A stretch of 64,000 bases of DNA from Sympetrum striolatum (GCA_947579665.1 OX388345.1:67509454-67573453); one strand, 5' to 3'. Positions 14,076 to 26,719 are shown, numbered from the stretch's first letter. Program-made: numbers and translations. The notes: generated by a model from the sequence alone, not told the origin.

Positions 14076-15737
14076 ATATTGAATTGTATCTGTTTATTAA
14101 CGAGATAACGGTCTAAAATGTATTTTCGACGCAAGTCGATCTCTATAACCATCACCAACTCCTAGAGAATAGGTATCGACTATAAAAGGGACCGGAACCA
14201 GCCTTTTTTACAATCACCGACTCATATGCTCACTAGATACGTCGCAGTGATATACAGTGAAAAAGTTGCCATATACATCGCGTTGCCGAAACACACTAAA
14301 GAACACCTTGATTGCCATTGAAGAACCAACCTTGAAAACAAAATATTCTTTTTGTGGAGAATATATTACTCACGGTTTTTCTTCCTAACATATGTGTGCT
14401 TTGTTTATTATAGATTGATTTAAATCATTATATCAAGGGGTGACCGACTTTCTCCTAAACTTATGGACTATCTAGATCAATGTATGTTTTCCTGATTGTT
14501 GAGACAAGCATTTTCTTGGTATCTTGCACATATCTTTAACAGCATCTAAATATTTACAAATGTATCATCTTTTCTGTTAACAGTCGCATGTACTTGTTAT
14601 GATTCCACTAAGATTAAACTATTAGTTTTCCTTCCGTTCATGCTTCCCCCAAATTTTTTATGCTACCCCTGTGCAGGCTTCTTAGCCACTAAACGGAAAC
14701 ATCTCGCTGATTTTAAGCCATCTGAATTATTATAAATATAGCTCGTAATAAGAGGGGAGTTAAAATCCTTTTGAGTTCTCGAAAGCTCACATAAGCAAAT
14801 ATATGTATTAAAATGGCTAAGTGCTCCTTATGTTATACTCAAAGTTAATGGAAAATGTTATTTACCTATCAGGAATTTCGTGTCCACATGAACGAAGTCT
14901 TCGCAGGTTACAGTCCAGCGAAGCCGAAACCCGATGGATATTTCATCTCGAGCCCGTGCGACAGCCGTCCGAGTCTGCAAAAACTTCTTCACGCAATAGT
15001 CATGTTCACCTTCGTTCCGAACTGGTAACTGGTTGCTCGCGGGATCCGTCCTCCGGAGACCACGAGGTAACTCTGTCTCCGTTGCCCTGTGGGCCACCGC
15101 ACTTCAATGAAATCGATCGGAAAGAAAGTGGGCTGATGGATAATCTCTTGACGCCCGGACCTGTTCGGTTACCTTTTACTTCTATCCGATCCCGTTTACG
15201 TATGAAAAGTCTGTTACTCATCGGAGACGCACTCAATGTTACTTGCTTTACCGTGTTTTTCATGTTATACTGGCGGATTTAAGTCATTGAGAGCGAAAGT
15301 GCAACTGAGAATTATGAAATGAATGCAAGTGAATCATCATCGATGCTAATGTGGAAAAATTGAAGAAATAATTAACATTCTACACTAAAAATGCTTCAGT
15401 ATCATATTGAGCCTCGTACATCTTCTATTTATTGATACTTATACATGCGTGTTTGCAGGCAATTTTTTTTGTCTATTACTATTGAATTCACTTCACTTCG
15501 AGGAAACCTCATGCAATCTGTGTGTTGAAGAAAAACGGTAAATACGCTACATTAGCAATACTTTGGTAAATCAATTGCCTGTACTAATAGCTGGTAATAG
15601 GAATTATATGTTAATGTAATTTTTAATATTTTTTAATCGTATTTCGTTGTTTTCAATTTGCCTCCTTCTCAGCGCTGCCATCTTTCGGTGAGGTTACGAA
15701 CGGAAAAGTGCAGACAGTTGAGGTATGAATTCTGCAA
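14076..15737. other. No confirmed gene between LINE end and RFC5
   Basis: Contains a TATAAAAG box at about 14181 followed by transcribed-looking sequence, possibly a solo LTR or an old promoter. A GC-richer island at about 14870-15250 has overlapping open frames on both strands (153 codons plus, 79 and 85 codons minus) but no recognisable domain. Confidence 0.35.
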
Positions 15738-15753
15738 GCGCCATTGGCGCGAA
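15738..15753. promoter_or_regulatory. Back-to-back E2F-like palindrome upstream of RFC5
   Basis: GCGCCA-T-TGGCGC is a perfect inverted repeat followed by GAA, giving TTGGCGCGAA on the plus strand. It matches the E2F consensus core on both strands and lies 40-55 bp before the RFC5 start codon. E2F control is known for DNA-replication genes including clamp-loader subunits; binding here is inferred. Confidence 0.5.
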
Positions 15754-15792
15754 GTAACTTGTTTTGGTTGGATTGCTAATAATATCTAAAAA

Positions 15793-18404
15793 ATGCCAGC
15801 AAGTGAGCCACCGAAAGCTAATCTTCCATGGTAAGTGTTTCTCAACCATATATATGTATATTTACTTATTCGAAATGAATTCAGTCGCCGAGATCTTGCT
15901 ACGATCATAATTTACAATGCAAAAAGGAGCTCGGTTGTTAAATTTTAATTTTTATCGTAAAGTTCTGTTTGATATTGATTATTAATAATATCATGATGTT
16001 TCAGGGTGGAGAAATATCGGCCGAAAGGACTCGATGAGCTCATATCTCATGGTGACATCATAAGAACTCGTATGTCATGTTCAATTTTGCATGTGCTTCT
16101 TCTTAAGCTGTTGTTTTGGTTTCTTGATCATCATTGCTGTCGAATTGCTAAATAAATGTTCTTTAATGGTTTCAGTTGATAAATTCATAAAAGATGACCA
16201 ACTGCCTCATTTGTTATTCTATGGACCTCCGGGTACTGGTAAAACTTCCACGATATTGGCATGTGCCAGGAAAATATATGCCCCTGCTCAACTGAATTCC
16301 ATGGTGGGTGAAATATAACGATTCCGAATGATAATTACGAATGTTCTTCAAAATGTCACCATTTAACACAATTTCAAGTGTGAAGTAAGATAAGATGTCA
16401 ACTATTGTATATTTTCAGGTACTGGAATTAAACGCTTCCGATGATCGTGGAATTGGAATCGTTCGAGGCGTAATAATGAATTTTGCTAGCACCAGAACCA
16501 TATTCAAAGGAGGCTTTAAACTGATAATTCTCGATGAAGCAGATGCTATGACAAATGATGCACAGAATGCTCTCCGACGAAGTAAGTACTCTCGCTTGTG
16601 TTTATTACTTGTTTACGATTGGGCTTTCTTTCCTAACCACAATCTTTTGTATTTGTTTCAGTTATCGAAAAGTACACCGAAAATGTGAGGTTCTGTATCA
16701 TTTGCAATTACCTCAGCAAAATAATACCAGCACTCCAATCAAGATGTACGAGGTTTCGTTTCGCTCCTTTAGCGGAAGAACAAATTATGCCCAGGCTGAA
16801 TTACGTCATTGATCAAGAGAAGTAATTCCTGATTTCTTTTTGATGGTTTCATAAATAAACAAGTCTGAATGTTTGCCATTCTGACTCCCACTGTAATTTA
16901 GATTACTCATATATATTGAATTGCATTTTTAACAGGGTTACTGTCACGGAGGATGGCAAACATGCTCTTATAACCCTTGCAAAAGGAGATATGAGGAAAG
17001 TTCTCAATATCCTGCAAAGTGCTTCCATGGCATATGACGAAGTGAATGAAAACAGTGTTTACTTGTGCACGGGTCAACCTCTGAAGTCAGATATCATGCA
17101 TATAGTCAACTGGATGATGAATGAAAACTTTGCAAATGCTTACTCTCGTATCCTTTTAAGTTGTATTGGAAGAAGAATTTCCTTCCAATTAATAAAAGTG
17201 AGATGGTTTCCAAAATGTTGGCATTTTTCACAGTAAATCAATTAGCGCATAAAGTTTTACAAAGCAAACTTGTAGATATTGGCTGGTATCGTTATTTATA
17301 TACAAGAGATTTGTTCTATACATTCTCTTGGATAAGGTTGTATAATAAGTAGCATTTGCCTTTATTTGTGATTTTTCATATCATTCATTCATTTCTCCAC
17401 TCAATACTATATACTTCATTTAATGTGCATTTAATAGATTATTAAATCAAAGATTAAAACCTGTTTGGTGAAAATGAATTCATAAGTATTTGATTATTTA
17501 TACGCTAGGGTATTGTATTAGTAATAATTTATTTATATTTATATTTATTTATTTATAATAATTTAGTAAAAGTTCCAGGACTACAGGATATAAGTATCGT
17601 CATTTACATAAAGGGACAAGATAAAAGACAACCTTCAATACTATAAAACATTCTCTCAATTAAGAAAGACTTAAGTTTGCTCTTAAAAGAGGTTATTGAT
17701 ATATTATGCCCACTTGTCCGGGACCAAAACAGTCAGCTCTAGTGCGTACAAATGAAACATGCAAGTTGTTAACTTTTTAAGTCCTATGATGATGCATATT
17801 AGCATAATTTATTATTGTAATTTGTATTGTATGTCTCATTCTCTTGGATTAAGGTTAAGGTATTTCTTGCATATATTGTGTTTCATATTGCCTTGTAAAA
17901 AAATTCATTTTTCCTGGCAAAAGTTCCCATAACTTGATCCTTGTGATGCACATTAGAGTATAGAACTTAATAAATTCTCATTGTGTCATTTACAAGTTTT
18001 TATACGGCCATTTACCTTCATTATGTGTAATGTTGAGCTTTATAAAGTCATATTCTGGTTTAAAATTTTATAATATCCTTAACTTGAAATCAGAAATACT
18101 GGAACTGAAAACAGCAAAAGGTCTTGCATTAGAAGATATCCTCACTGATGTGCATGCCCTAGTGCATAGAAGTAAGTTTGATATATATGATTCTACTGAT
18201 CTTTGGGTATATTTTTCGACTTATCTTATTAAACAGTATCTTTTCTGTTTTCATCTAGTTGACTTTCCTCCTGATATAAGAATACATCTGTTGAGCAAAA
18301 TGGCAGAAGTGGAGCACAGGCTATCAGTTGGAACTTCTGAAAAAGTTCAACTTAGTTCCCTCATTGCTGCATTTCAAGCTGTTGCTGACAGAATGGTTGA
18401 ATAG
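15793..18404 (+). CDS. RFC5: Replication factor C subunit 5 (clamp loader small subunit), 8 exons
   Basis: Small subunit of the RFC clamp loader, which opens and loads PCNA onto primer-template DNA in the nucleus with ATP; the fly counterpart is called RfC3. Exons inferred from GT-AG sites and unbroken frame: 15793-15830, 16005-16069, 16176-16303, 16419-16581, 16662-16821, 16936-17147, 18094-18171, 18259-18404. They join to 990 nt, 329 residues plus TAG, close to the family's usual length of about 330-340. Visible motifs: RFC box LPWVEKYRP (11-19), Walker [10 protein letters not shown] (51-59), NASDDRGI (82-89), Walker B DEAD (116-119), and the arginine-finger SRC motif (158-160) within [10 protein letters not shown], then the C-terminal collar domain ending [16 protein letters not shown]. 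The ATG at 15793 is the only start giving the family N-terminus. Intron 6 is the longest, about 946 bp. No frame damage is seen; this is the one clearly functional host gene here. Confidence 0.96.
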
Positions 18405-18562
18405 CTAAGCAAGTTTGAACTTGATGAGTTGAATTTTTCAGAAATTTTGGAAAGTATGCAAGAAGAAGTATTGTTTTAATATCTTGTTGAGCTTGTATAT
18501 TAATATTTCATCAAGAGGGTTGTGATCCAGCGAGCCCTTTAAACAACATCATACATTTCTAT

Positions 18563-18568
18563 AATAAA
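18563..18568 (+). terminator. Polyadenylation signal AATAAA of RFC5
   Basis: AATAAA lies about 160 bp after the RFC5 stop codon, in the AT-rich sequence TATAATAAATTATAATTTTA. It is the first canonical signal downstream and gives a short 3' UTR. Confidence 0.6.
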
Positions 18569-19995
18569 TTATAATTTTATACAATGTGCTAAAAGGATTA
18601 TTTTCTCATTTCTGTGATTGAACAAGTTTCGAAAAATTTTCATATCTTACCATTTTTATGTGACCAACAAACAGTGCTTTTGTTAACATTTAAGGAAAGC
18701 TTTATATTTAAAATAAGCCTAAGTTTACTTTATTCATCCACTCATAATGAATTCTTTTCATTGCTTCAAACATAGGAGTCTAAGTTCTATGAGAACGTTC
18801 CTATTGTTCAAACATTACATTTTTTAATCCTTATTTAATTTCTTTAGAACCTTATATAATTATATCAAATTTTCACTTTCTTGCCAAAGATCATCAGGTG
18901 ATATTCTTTGATTTAGGAGATATATTTTTGTTGTGAAAAAAAGAAATGATTCCCCTTAAGTTGTCAAAATCTTGATAAAGTATTTCTGATGTCATTTGAA
19001 GGAATTTCCTTACCTTTTTAGGTACCAATTTTGGCCTCAGTTCATTCTAAGATGTTGCCTCAATGTTAGTAGATCACCTGTAATATTTTATTGCTCCTCT
19101 CAATATTCCAGATTCGAATTTATTTTCCTAACTTAAGCTCACAATCTAATCCTTGTATCAATAGAAAATGTCTTTGAGCATTATTGATGGTATATCAAAA
19201 TTATGCACATCAGTGATCTACTGTAAAACTAATAGTAACAACAATTTCATTGTATTTCTTAGCTATCCTCCATTTTGACATGGAAAGAGTAGATACATAT
19301 TTTTATTCAGTTAATTCATTTTTATTATTATTATTTTTTATTCATTCCCTTCATCAGGAGCAATATTTTTGTCTAGTAAAGTGGACCAGCATCCAACATT
19401 GTTTTTAAACCATTCTCCCTTGCTCTCTCTTCCAATATTAATTCCCCCCTCTTTTGTTGATGTTATGTATTTACAGTCAATTAGCTTTCAAGTATTTATT
19501 ACATTTTGTTGTAATTTAGCTGATAGCTCATCATGTATTCCTCTGAGCTTTTCTCCATTCCATAGTTTTCTACTTTGCTGTAATATCTACCTGAATTGTA
19601 AATCCTAAACTTGTCAATTTTTCTTAGGGAGAGTACTGGCAGTTAAGCTTTAAAAAATCCTCTTGAACATTAAGTGCTTACAGAGAGATTTCATTCTTAA
19701 ATATTTTGGTATTAACTCAGCCTCCAAGTTCTCTTAAACCTTTTTTCATTACAGAGACAAGGAATGAAAATTATGTGTGGTGTATCATTTTGCAAACATG
19801 GGAAGCCCTATTTTAAAATCACCTTAAAATACTTGCCTTTCCATCAATTTAAATCTTAAACAGTCGAATTTTAGTAAAAAAATATCCTAGCTTATTTGCT
19901 TTCAATCCTCCATGCCACACATTTAGTGATAAATTGCCAAAAATCATTTTTAAATGAAATCAAGATGTTCAGGCGTTACTTTGTGGAAAGCCATT
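18569..19995. other. No gene; AT-rich intergenic DNA
   Basis: Only short open frames without domain or splice support. Long T-rich runs are common. No element ends recognised. Confidence 0.5.
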
Positions 19996-20077
19996 TGAAA
20001 ATGCAAAAAACACTGTAAATTTTCCACACTATTGTGTGGAATAGTGTGGAAAATTTACAGTGTTTTTTGCATTTTCA
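19996..20077. repeat. Perfect hairpin, 38-bp arms, 6-bp loop
   Basis: Arms 19996-20033 and 20040-20077 are exact reverse complements (TGAAAATGCAAAAAACACTG at the outer end), with loop GTGTGG. The sequence just before it, TCAGGCGTTACTTTGTGGAA, parallels TCAGGCGACGTCTTGTGGAA before the fold-back at 10135, and the arm's TTTTCCACA block parallels that repeat's CCACAG block. It is probably a related fold-back of Penelope-like terminal sequence. Perfect arms suggest recent formation or conversion. Confidence 0.85.
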
Positions 20078-20405
20078 TCATTTTTAAAATTACCCCCTTA
20101 ACTGCTTTCAGAAGTAATCCAGAGCAATTTCTTTTAAACAAGTATTACTACAGTCCTCATGAGTTTTTTTGTGATACCTACTTTTAGTCTACTTTTATTT
20201 ATCCTAAACCATATCAAGGTGTTGTAATCTTCAATGCCTATACTTACATTTTCTTTGTAAAGAGTTGTGAGTATGCCTATACATGTATATGTCTTTGGGC
20301 AGTAATAAATTAATATTATTATTCACTATGTGAAACAATCTTATACTCTGATATGAGTTACACCAGACAGTGATTCAAAATTATATTCTCTGTATATCCA
20401 TGGGT

Positions 20406-20917
20406 CAGCGGTGCAGCGAGGGGGGGTTATAGGGGTTCAAACCCTCCCCCCCCAAGAGTCAAGTCCTATGACAAGCTCTGTACTTATATTTCTGCTGAAG
20501 AGTACAAAACCCCAATAATCAGGCAAGTCTTGCAGATACACGGCTGGTCATGTGTTTGCTTGATAAATTCAGCTAAAGCTTCGCATACCCGTGAATATGG
20601 CTCCGATGTCAGCTAAGGTGATGTTTTCGGTAGAAGTGTAGGCCTAGAGCCGACATCGATATCAATGGGGCACTATGATACGAGTGTTTCGCGCACAATG
20701 TTCAACGTGTGCACTTCTCAAGCCTATCCTTTAGCTAGATGACTCACACCACAAGATAAGATTCCCATGAGAAAAATTCAAAAGTGCTGATTTCTTTACT
20801 CCTTGCAAAAATACAAGGGAACCTTGGAGAAGTAATTCGAAACTTGCACCATGGAAAGAGAATAAGATTATGTTTGAGAGATAAACAGTATGATAAAATG
20901 CTCAGATCTGTAGAGTT
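20406..20917 (+). mobile_element. Truncated hAT-type element, same family as 33806-36024
   Basis: Starts with CAGCGGTGCAGCGAGGGGGG, a variant of the CAGTGGCGCAGC terminus of the complete copy near 34-36 kb, and aligns (in reverse orientation) with about 35500-36024 through poly-G/poly-C tracts and a long internal stretch. Similarity fades near 20917; the other end is missing and no target duplication is evident. The open frame at 20784-20987 is not a protein of known family. Noncoding, non-autonomous fragment. Confidence 0.75.
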
Positions 20918-20989
20918 ATACTCTGCACTTCTGTTTAATGATTCGTTCATTTTTTATGTTGCTGAGTTGTATTTGAATAAACCATGAAT

Positions 20990-22720
20990 GTTGTCTTTTT
21001 CATGTGTAGCAACCGCTCTTTTTCTTCACTTATTTTTACAACTTGATCCAGTTCCACTGAAGATCTTCATGTTTTTCTGCTAACAAGACAGTATCATCTG
21101 CACATTTTTGTTTTGTTGTTAATACATCTTCCATTTATTTTTGTATTGGCTGTTTTACATTTTAAACATATACATGTTTTGTTTTCTGTTGCTTCTTGAA
21201 TGTTCTCTTCGGAATGTAAATTAAACAATAATGGTGAGAGTATGCACCCTTGACAGACCCCCTTGCCTTATTTACATTTCTTCAGATATTTTATTTTTCT
21301 TCCCGATAACTGCAGTTTGGTGATGATATAAATGTTTAGTAAATCGGATACATTGCCATCTAAAATTTTCTATTGAGTAATTGAAATGGTTTGTCATGAC
21401 GAACTTTATTACGTGCCTTATTTTAGTCAATAAAACATGCAAACACTGGTTGATTGACATCCACACATCTTTGTATCAAAATATTCAATGAGAAAGAAGT
21501 TTCCCTGGTACCTAAACCATTTCTGAATTCAAACTGTGATTCACTTATATCATTTTCTAACCTTTTTAGCAGTACATTACCTTATTATTCTTAAGGATAT
21601 TTTAAAAATATGAATCATTAAACTGATTTTTCCATGATCGCTGCATTCTTTCATAGTTTCATTCTGCACTCTTGTACATAGCAAATATTTTTCATAGATA
21701 TTATTTCATAGGGTTTTTGTGCAGTATTATTTTTATCTACTAAAGTGAACAATTTCTGGTGATAGGAATCAGTATATATAGATTACATGGGTATTTTTCA
21801 CATTCTCATGATTTATTCTAAGACATTTTAATTTATGGGAAATATTATCAACTTTTACAATTTAAATCTTTTACTAGACTCCTTGTAGAAGCATCTAGAC
21901 TATACTACTTTTTAGAAGCATTATCGTCATGAAATAATTAAAATAAAAGTTCTTTGTTATTATCTCAAGTATTTCAGTTTGTATTACAATGTATGTAAGT
22001 GGAACCTTACAGAAGTTTTCATCACAGATGTTTCTTATACCATTTTTATGATTAATAACCTCTTTTGGAAGCAAATATGAATTAAAGGCTTATCTTTTCA
22101 TAAAGATATTTTCCTTGAAGGCTTTCAGCCTGCATTTTTTCAATATACATGTATTTCAACTTTAGGCTTACTCTTAGTGATGCATATTCATGCTGCTGAA
22201 AAATGAGCTATAGTAAAGTTCAATAGGTGATTTAAATTGAAGGTCATTGCATATGCAGTCATATGCTGTTTATAATTCCTCACGTTTTCCTTGATTGCTA
22301 CTCTGATGGATTTGCAAAGCTCAGCATATTAAATTTTATCTCTTGGAATTTCTGAATTCTTCAGTTCCTTCCATTGTTTCATCATTTGCCAGGTTCTATC
22401 GCTAAACTTCTTACCCTCAGGTTTTCTTGGCATGCTTGCTACTTCCTCTACTGCTTTCTTCATGACTTCCATAACTTTGGTTTCAAGTTCTTCCTCTTGA
22501 AGTGCTGAGAATCTATTTAGTTCCAGCTGAAACTCCTTGTAATCTGATAGTTTACCAATATTTATCTCATCCTTCTTGCAAGAAACCAACTTCTTTCATT
22601 CCATTTGGGGGTTAATATTAATTCTGCATCTAATAATTCTGTGGCCACTTCCAGTGTTGAAGTTATTCAAAACTTCACAGTTTGTAACAGTGTAGAGTTT
22701 GTTAGAGTGAAGAAATTCAG
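20990..22720 (-). pseudogene. Decayed non-LTR retrotransposon (endonuclease end and reverse transcriptase)
   Basis: On the minus strand, pieces of a LINE ORF2 appear in the right order. Near 22700-22600 is the end of the apurinic-type endonuclease, with NFNTGSGHRIIRCRININPQ where functional copies read NTGSDHR. At 22589-22329 is the EN-RT linker with LNRFSALQEEELE. Near 21560-21400 are the early RT motifs QFEFRNGLGTRETSFSLN and VFACFID followed by KVRHDKPF. Near 21260-21180 is LSPLLFNLHSE, and near 21110-21050 the catalytic box ADDTVLLAEKHEDL. Many frame changes and stops separate these, so the copy is dead. The clade (RTE-like or Jockey-like) is not settled by eye. Confidence 0.75.
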
Positions 22721-23083
22721 CAGGCTTTTACAACCAATGCCAGCAGCAGTTACGCCTTAGATTCATCATCATAAATTTTTACTTAGATGTTTCTTATCAT
22801 AGGACGTTCATTCATAATGAAGCAATAATGTTCTGTTATATATTTCAGAAATGCTGAAGAGAATAACAATCAGATTTCAGAAAATGTTGAGCTCCCTGTT
22901 GTCGAGAAAATAACGCTAAATCCGTAAGAAAATATTTCTTCACTTGAAGTTGCTGATTTACGTACAAATCATAAAATATTTTAGATAGTGTAATGAGTAA
23001 AACTAATTTTTATTGCAAAGAAAATGAAGATCTTCTTATTGAGTCTGATGGCAGTCACACAGAAAATGATTATAACATAATAT

Positions 23084-25470
23084 CAGGGCGATTCATCGTT
23101 GATGGCCAGCATTTGGTGCGCTCTTGACTTTCATAGGTTTGAATGTCATAAGAGTAATATTAGTGCCATGAACTGGTTTCCTCAAGCTACGAGTCTCTAG
23201 TGTGGATTATGAAATTTGAATGCCCGTTTTGCCAAAAAATAGAAATTGTTACCAGTGAACTGCTGCCCAGTACCCCTCATAATGGAAAAACAAATGTATC
23301 TGCTGTTGAGATATCTCTTGTAAAACAAGCAGTTTGGGGCATCATGTCTGTAGGTTCTGGACAAAGACATATAGAGGAAGTATTTTCGTCCATGAACATA
23401 TCTCCCTTGAGTTAAGAGGCATTTCTCAAAGCCAAGCAGTCAGCAGGGAAATGTCATCATCTAATAAAACTATTTTGAAAATTTTACTTGATAATGATTT
23501 TTAAATGGTCTTCTTTAAAGTCCATCCAGTGTTAAACCTCTCATTGAGTTGTATCAAATAATTATGTCTTATATGAATGCCCTCTCCCCAGGTCTGGAAA
23601 AACATCCTAATGAAATCTATGGAGCAAGCCAGCATTGAAGAAAAAAGGTTTGCGATTGAAATAGGTGACATAACAAAAAATGGTGTGCCTTATATAACAG
23701 CTGTTGGTGATTGTGGATGGTCACATCATAGCCATGGTCACTGTTACGCAGCCAATTCAGGTGTTGCCTGCATAATCAGCCAAAGAACCAAGAAACTGCT
23801 TCACATCAATGTTTGAAATAAGTACTGTTCTATGTAGGTGTGGCAAGAAAAGCGGGGTATGACTGCAGGCCATGAGAATTGTTTTAGAAATTGAAGTGGA
23901 GCCTCACAATCAATGGAGGCAGATATGATTGAGCATGCATTCCAGTCAAGTAAGAAAATTCATGAACTTGAATATAGATGCATGATTGCAGATTCAAGTG
24001 TATATCTAAAGGTAACAGATATGGTTTCTTGCAGAAAATTTGTGGAAAAAATGGTGTGCAAATCATTTAATATAAAACTACACTATGAGGCTGTACAAGA
24101 TTCAATCTAGTGTGAGTAGTGAAAAAAAAATCCTCTACAATTTCATCATAAAACAATAAATGCAGCTCTTAAGCAATTTTAAATTACAGCAAAGGGAAGA
24201 ATGTGGCAAAATTAAAAGAGGATTTAAAAACAGCCCATTCCATACTTTAGGCTCCCATCTAAACTGAAGACCTTACTTCTGCGAAAATGTAGGTAAAGGT
24301 AGCGCACTCGAGGGACAGCGCTGAACATAGCCAATATAGTTGTAGGAGCTTTGAAACAGGTGCTACTGAAGGCTAATCAGTAATGGGAAAACCACACCAG
24401 CAACCAGACTGAAAATTATATGTCTTTAGTTGCGAAATTCACCAGTGGAAAACAAATCAGCCGGGGTAAAAGTGGCTCCTTTACACACCGTACTAGAGCG
24501 GCGGCTTTAGATTTTCAGTACAGTCCAATGAGGCATTACCACAATAAAGTTGATGTTCAGCAGGAGTCCTGCAATGCTAGTTAAAAAAGTTGGCATTAGG
24601 AGAGCAAAATATCATTTCATGTTGCAAATCAATATTGGGCTCTAAAACCCCAAAACCTGCAGGCAAAACTAAACATGATACTAGAGTTGCTAGAGGATTC
24701 AAAGCCTATGGTAAACTTTGCCAGAAGTTACTGGACAACGGGGACTATGGGAGAAAAGAATCCCTTGAAATTGCCACGCGTGGTCAGATAGAAAATTAAC
24801 TATGGGTGGATGAGAGAAGGATCAGGCTGACAGCATCAAATTTCATTTTGATATCCAAAAAAAGCCAAACTTCAATGTGGGCTTCTGTTGTAAAATCTAG
24901 TCTCTCTAGCCAATTTGTAACGGAAGCTATAACATATGGAGAAATGAACGAATCTGATGCGGTTAAATATTTTGAAAATAAAACTGACCTACAAGTTGAG
25001 CATTGTGGCCTATTTGTGGATGCTCAGCATGATTTTCTGGCAGCTTCTCCAGATGGCTTGGTAGGAGATGATGCTATTCTGGAGCTGAAATGCCCGAAAT
25101 CTGCTGAGTTCCTCACAATAGCTGAAGCTATTAAACAGGTCAAGCAGTTTTTCCAAGAGAAAAGCAATGCAATGCTGTAGGGCTAAAGAAGAATCATAAG
25201 TACCACTTTCAGGTGAGTAAATAATTTTCCTCCTTCCTTTGCAAGTTGTAAAATTCTTCGGTATTGTAATTTATGTGGAAAAATCTGCTAAACTTGCCTA
25301 ATTTGCATCACCAGGTTCAAGAACAGCTCCTCATACCAGGAAGGAATAAATGCTACTTCGTTATGTGAACCAAGAAAGATATTCATATTGAAGAGATCTT
25401 AAGAGATGAAAACTTCTGGTCCAAAAAAATGGAGAAGCAGCTTCTTTTTTTCTACATTAATGCTCTGCTA
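23084..25470 (+). pseudogene. Mutator-like transposase with C-terminal YqaJ nuclease domain, decayed
   Basis: Decayed copy of an arthropod transposon protein that joins a Mutator-like transposase core to a YqaJ/lambda-exonuclease-type domain. Order on the plus strand: GRFIVDGQHL (about 23085); CALDFHRFECHKSN; FECPFCQK with a Cys pair (about 23215); AVWGIMSVGSGQRHIEEVFS; then at 23577-23816 the core with GVPYITAVGDCGWSHHSHGH and NSGVACIISQRTKKLL; NCFRN and SMEADMIEHAFQSS (about 23910); and a badly broken zinc-binding part to 24590. The YqaJ part is at 24806-25180: RRIRLTASNF, VEHCGLFVD, FLAASPDGLVGDDAILELKC with the expected Asp and Glu-x-Lys residues. A GTGAGT...CAG intron (about 25213-25314) separates the next piece, VQEQLLIPGRNKCYFVM. 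Stops and frame shifts throughout. An exon-like stretch at 22849-22923 with good splice sites may be an upstream exon. Confidence 0.82.
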
Positions 25471-26554
25471 CCCTAAATAATAGGTCCGAGAAGGTGTAGA
25501 AGTAAGCTTTAGATTCCTGCAGTTTTAAAAGTAAAATATCATGAGTTAGATAATACTTTTTAATTAGTTATAACCATTGTTCTGTGAGTATCTTTTCATA
25601 ATTCTGTGTGTTTAGGTAAATGTGAAAGGCTGATTAGACTTATTATATTTCTAAATACTATTTTCAGTGAGGTTCTCCTTTTAATAATTTAGTGTGTAAG
25701 TTTTTGTGTGTGTTTGCCTGAGAAAAATAACAATTTGTTAAACAACTTTCTAACTTGAGTCGTAACAAAAAATTGAATGCTGTGCAGATTTTAGACTTCT
25801 TTTAGTTTTAAAATAGACGGCAGTTTGAATCAAGCGAAGTCCAAGGATTTATATAAGAAATGTATGTCAAAATTAATTGTATTGCTAGTAGGTAGTAATT
25901 AAGATATTTTATATCGGTAATTATGATAATTTTGATAAAATTCTAAACTTTCAAATGTTAAATGCACTGTCATTTATACCTGTGTTGCTTATCATTATTT
26001 AGATATTATGTTGATTTATCTGGTGAAAGTTCTTGCAGGTTTCCTACTATAATATTAGTATCACTTTGCAAGCAATCAATTTGAAAACAATTTTAAGAAG
26101 AAACATCGTGTGCAAACATTAAAATAGCTTAGCCCTCTAAATAAAAAAATTGCATCAATAGCATTTTTAATGATAATCTGCAAGAAAATCACAAAAATTC
26201 CACTTTAAAATACCAAATCCTTTTTAAAGTTAAATATTCAAATTCAGGTGATTACTTTTATGTTACAAGAAAACCACAGTTTAATGACTCAAAAAATTAG
26301 CACTTACTAGGAATCCTTGCTTTGAGTCTATGTCCCAGAACCATCTTCCTTACATTTGGGTGCGTCCTGAAATTTCATTTCTTCAAGTAACTTTTTAAAG
26401 AAATTTCCTGATAATTGTTCAAACATTTGTAAATTTATCAGAGAGATTTATTGCCAACTGATAACTTGCAGATACTACGAAGCCCTTCTGTGTACTTTCA
26501 TGGAAAAGTAGGGTTCAGGAAAAATTAAAAGTATTACATTCTTCAAAACATATT
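25471..26554. other. No gene recognised
   Basis: AT-rich, no recognisable coding or structural feature; probably 3' noncoding sequence of the YqaJ element merging into intergenic DNA. Confidence 0.5.
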
Positions 26555-26719
26555 GTAACGTTTTTATTCAACACATGACTCTGCAACGTCTTTCCGAGGA
26601 AAATGGCTACCTCGTACTCTGCCCAACAGTGCCTATTTTCCCGTTACCACAACCGGCAACAATCACGCCTACGTAATGCAAATGCGCCTACGGAACACTC
26701 GGGACCGGTATTCATTACA
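26555..26719 (-). repeat. 3' LTR of the Ty3/gypsy element
   Basis: 165 bp with short terminal inverted bases TGTAA/TTACA and an AATAAA signal (plus-strand TTTATT at 26564-26569). It follows the polypurine tract directly. The pol frame runs about 16 codons into it before its stop at 26669-26671. Confidence 0.75.

Noticed and set aside
14181..14400. TATAAAAG with downstream sequence, possible solo LTR
   Set aside because: No paired terminal bases or target duplication could be identified.
14821..15282. 153-codon plus-strand frame, with overlapping minus-strand frames
   Set aside because: The GC-richer island keeps several frames open at once; no domain, splice signals or homology were recognised, so no gene is called.
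20784..20987. 67-codon plus-strand frame and its minus-strand partner
   Set aside because: Most of it lies in the truncated hAT-type fragment, whose complete relative has no coding role.
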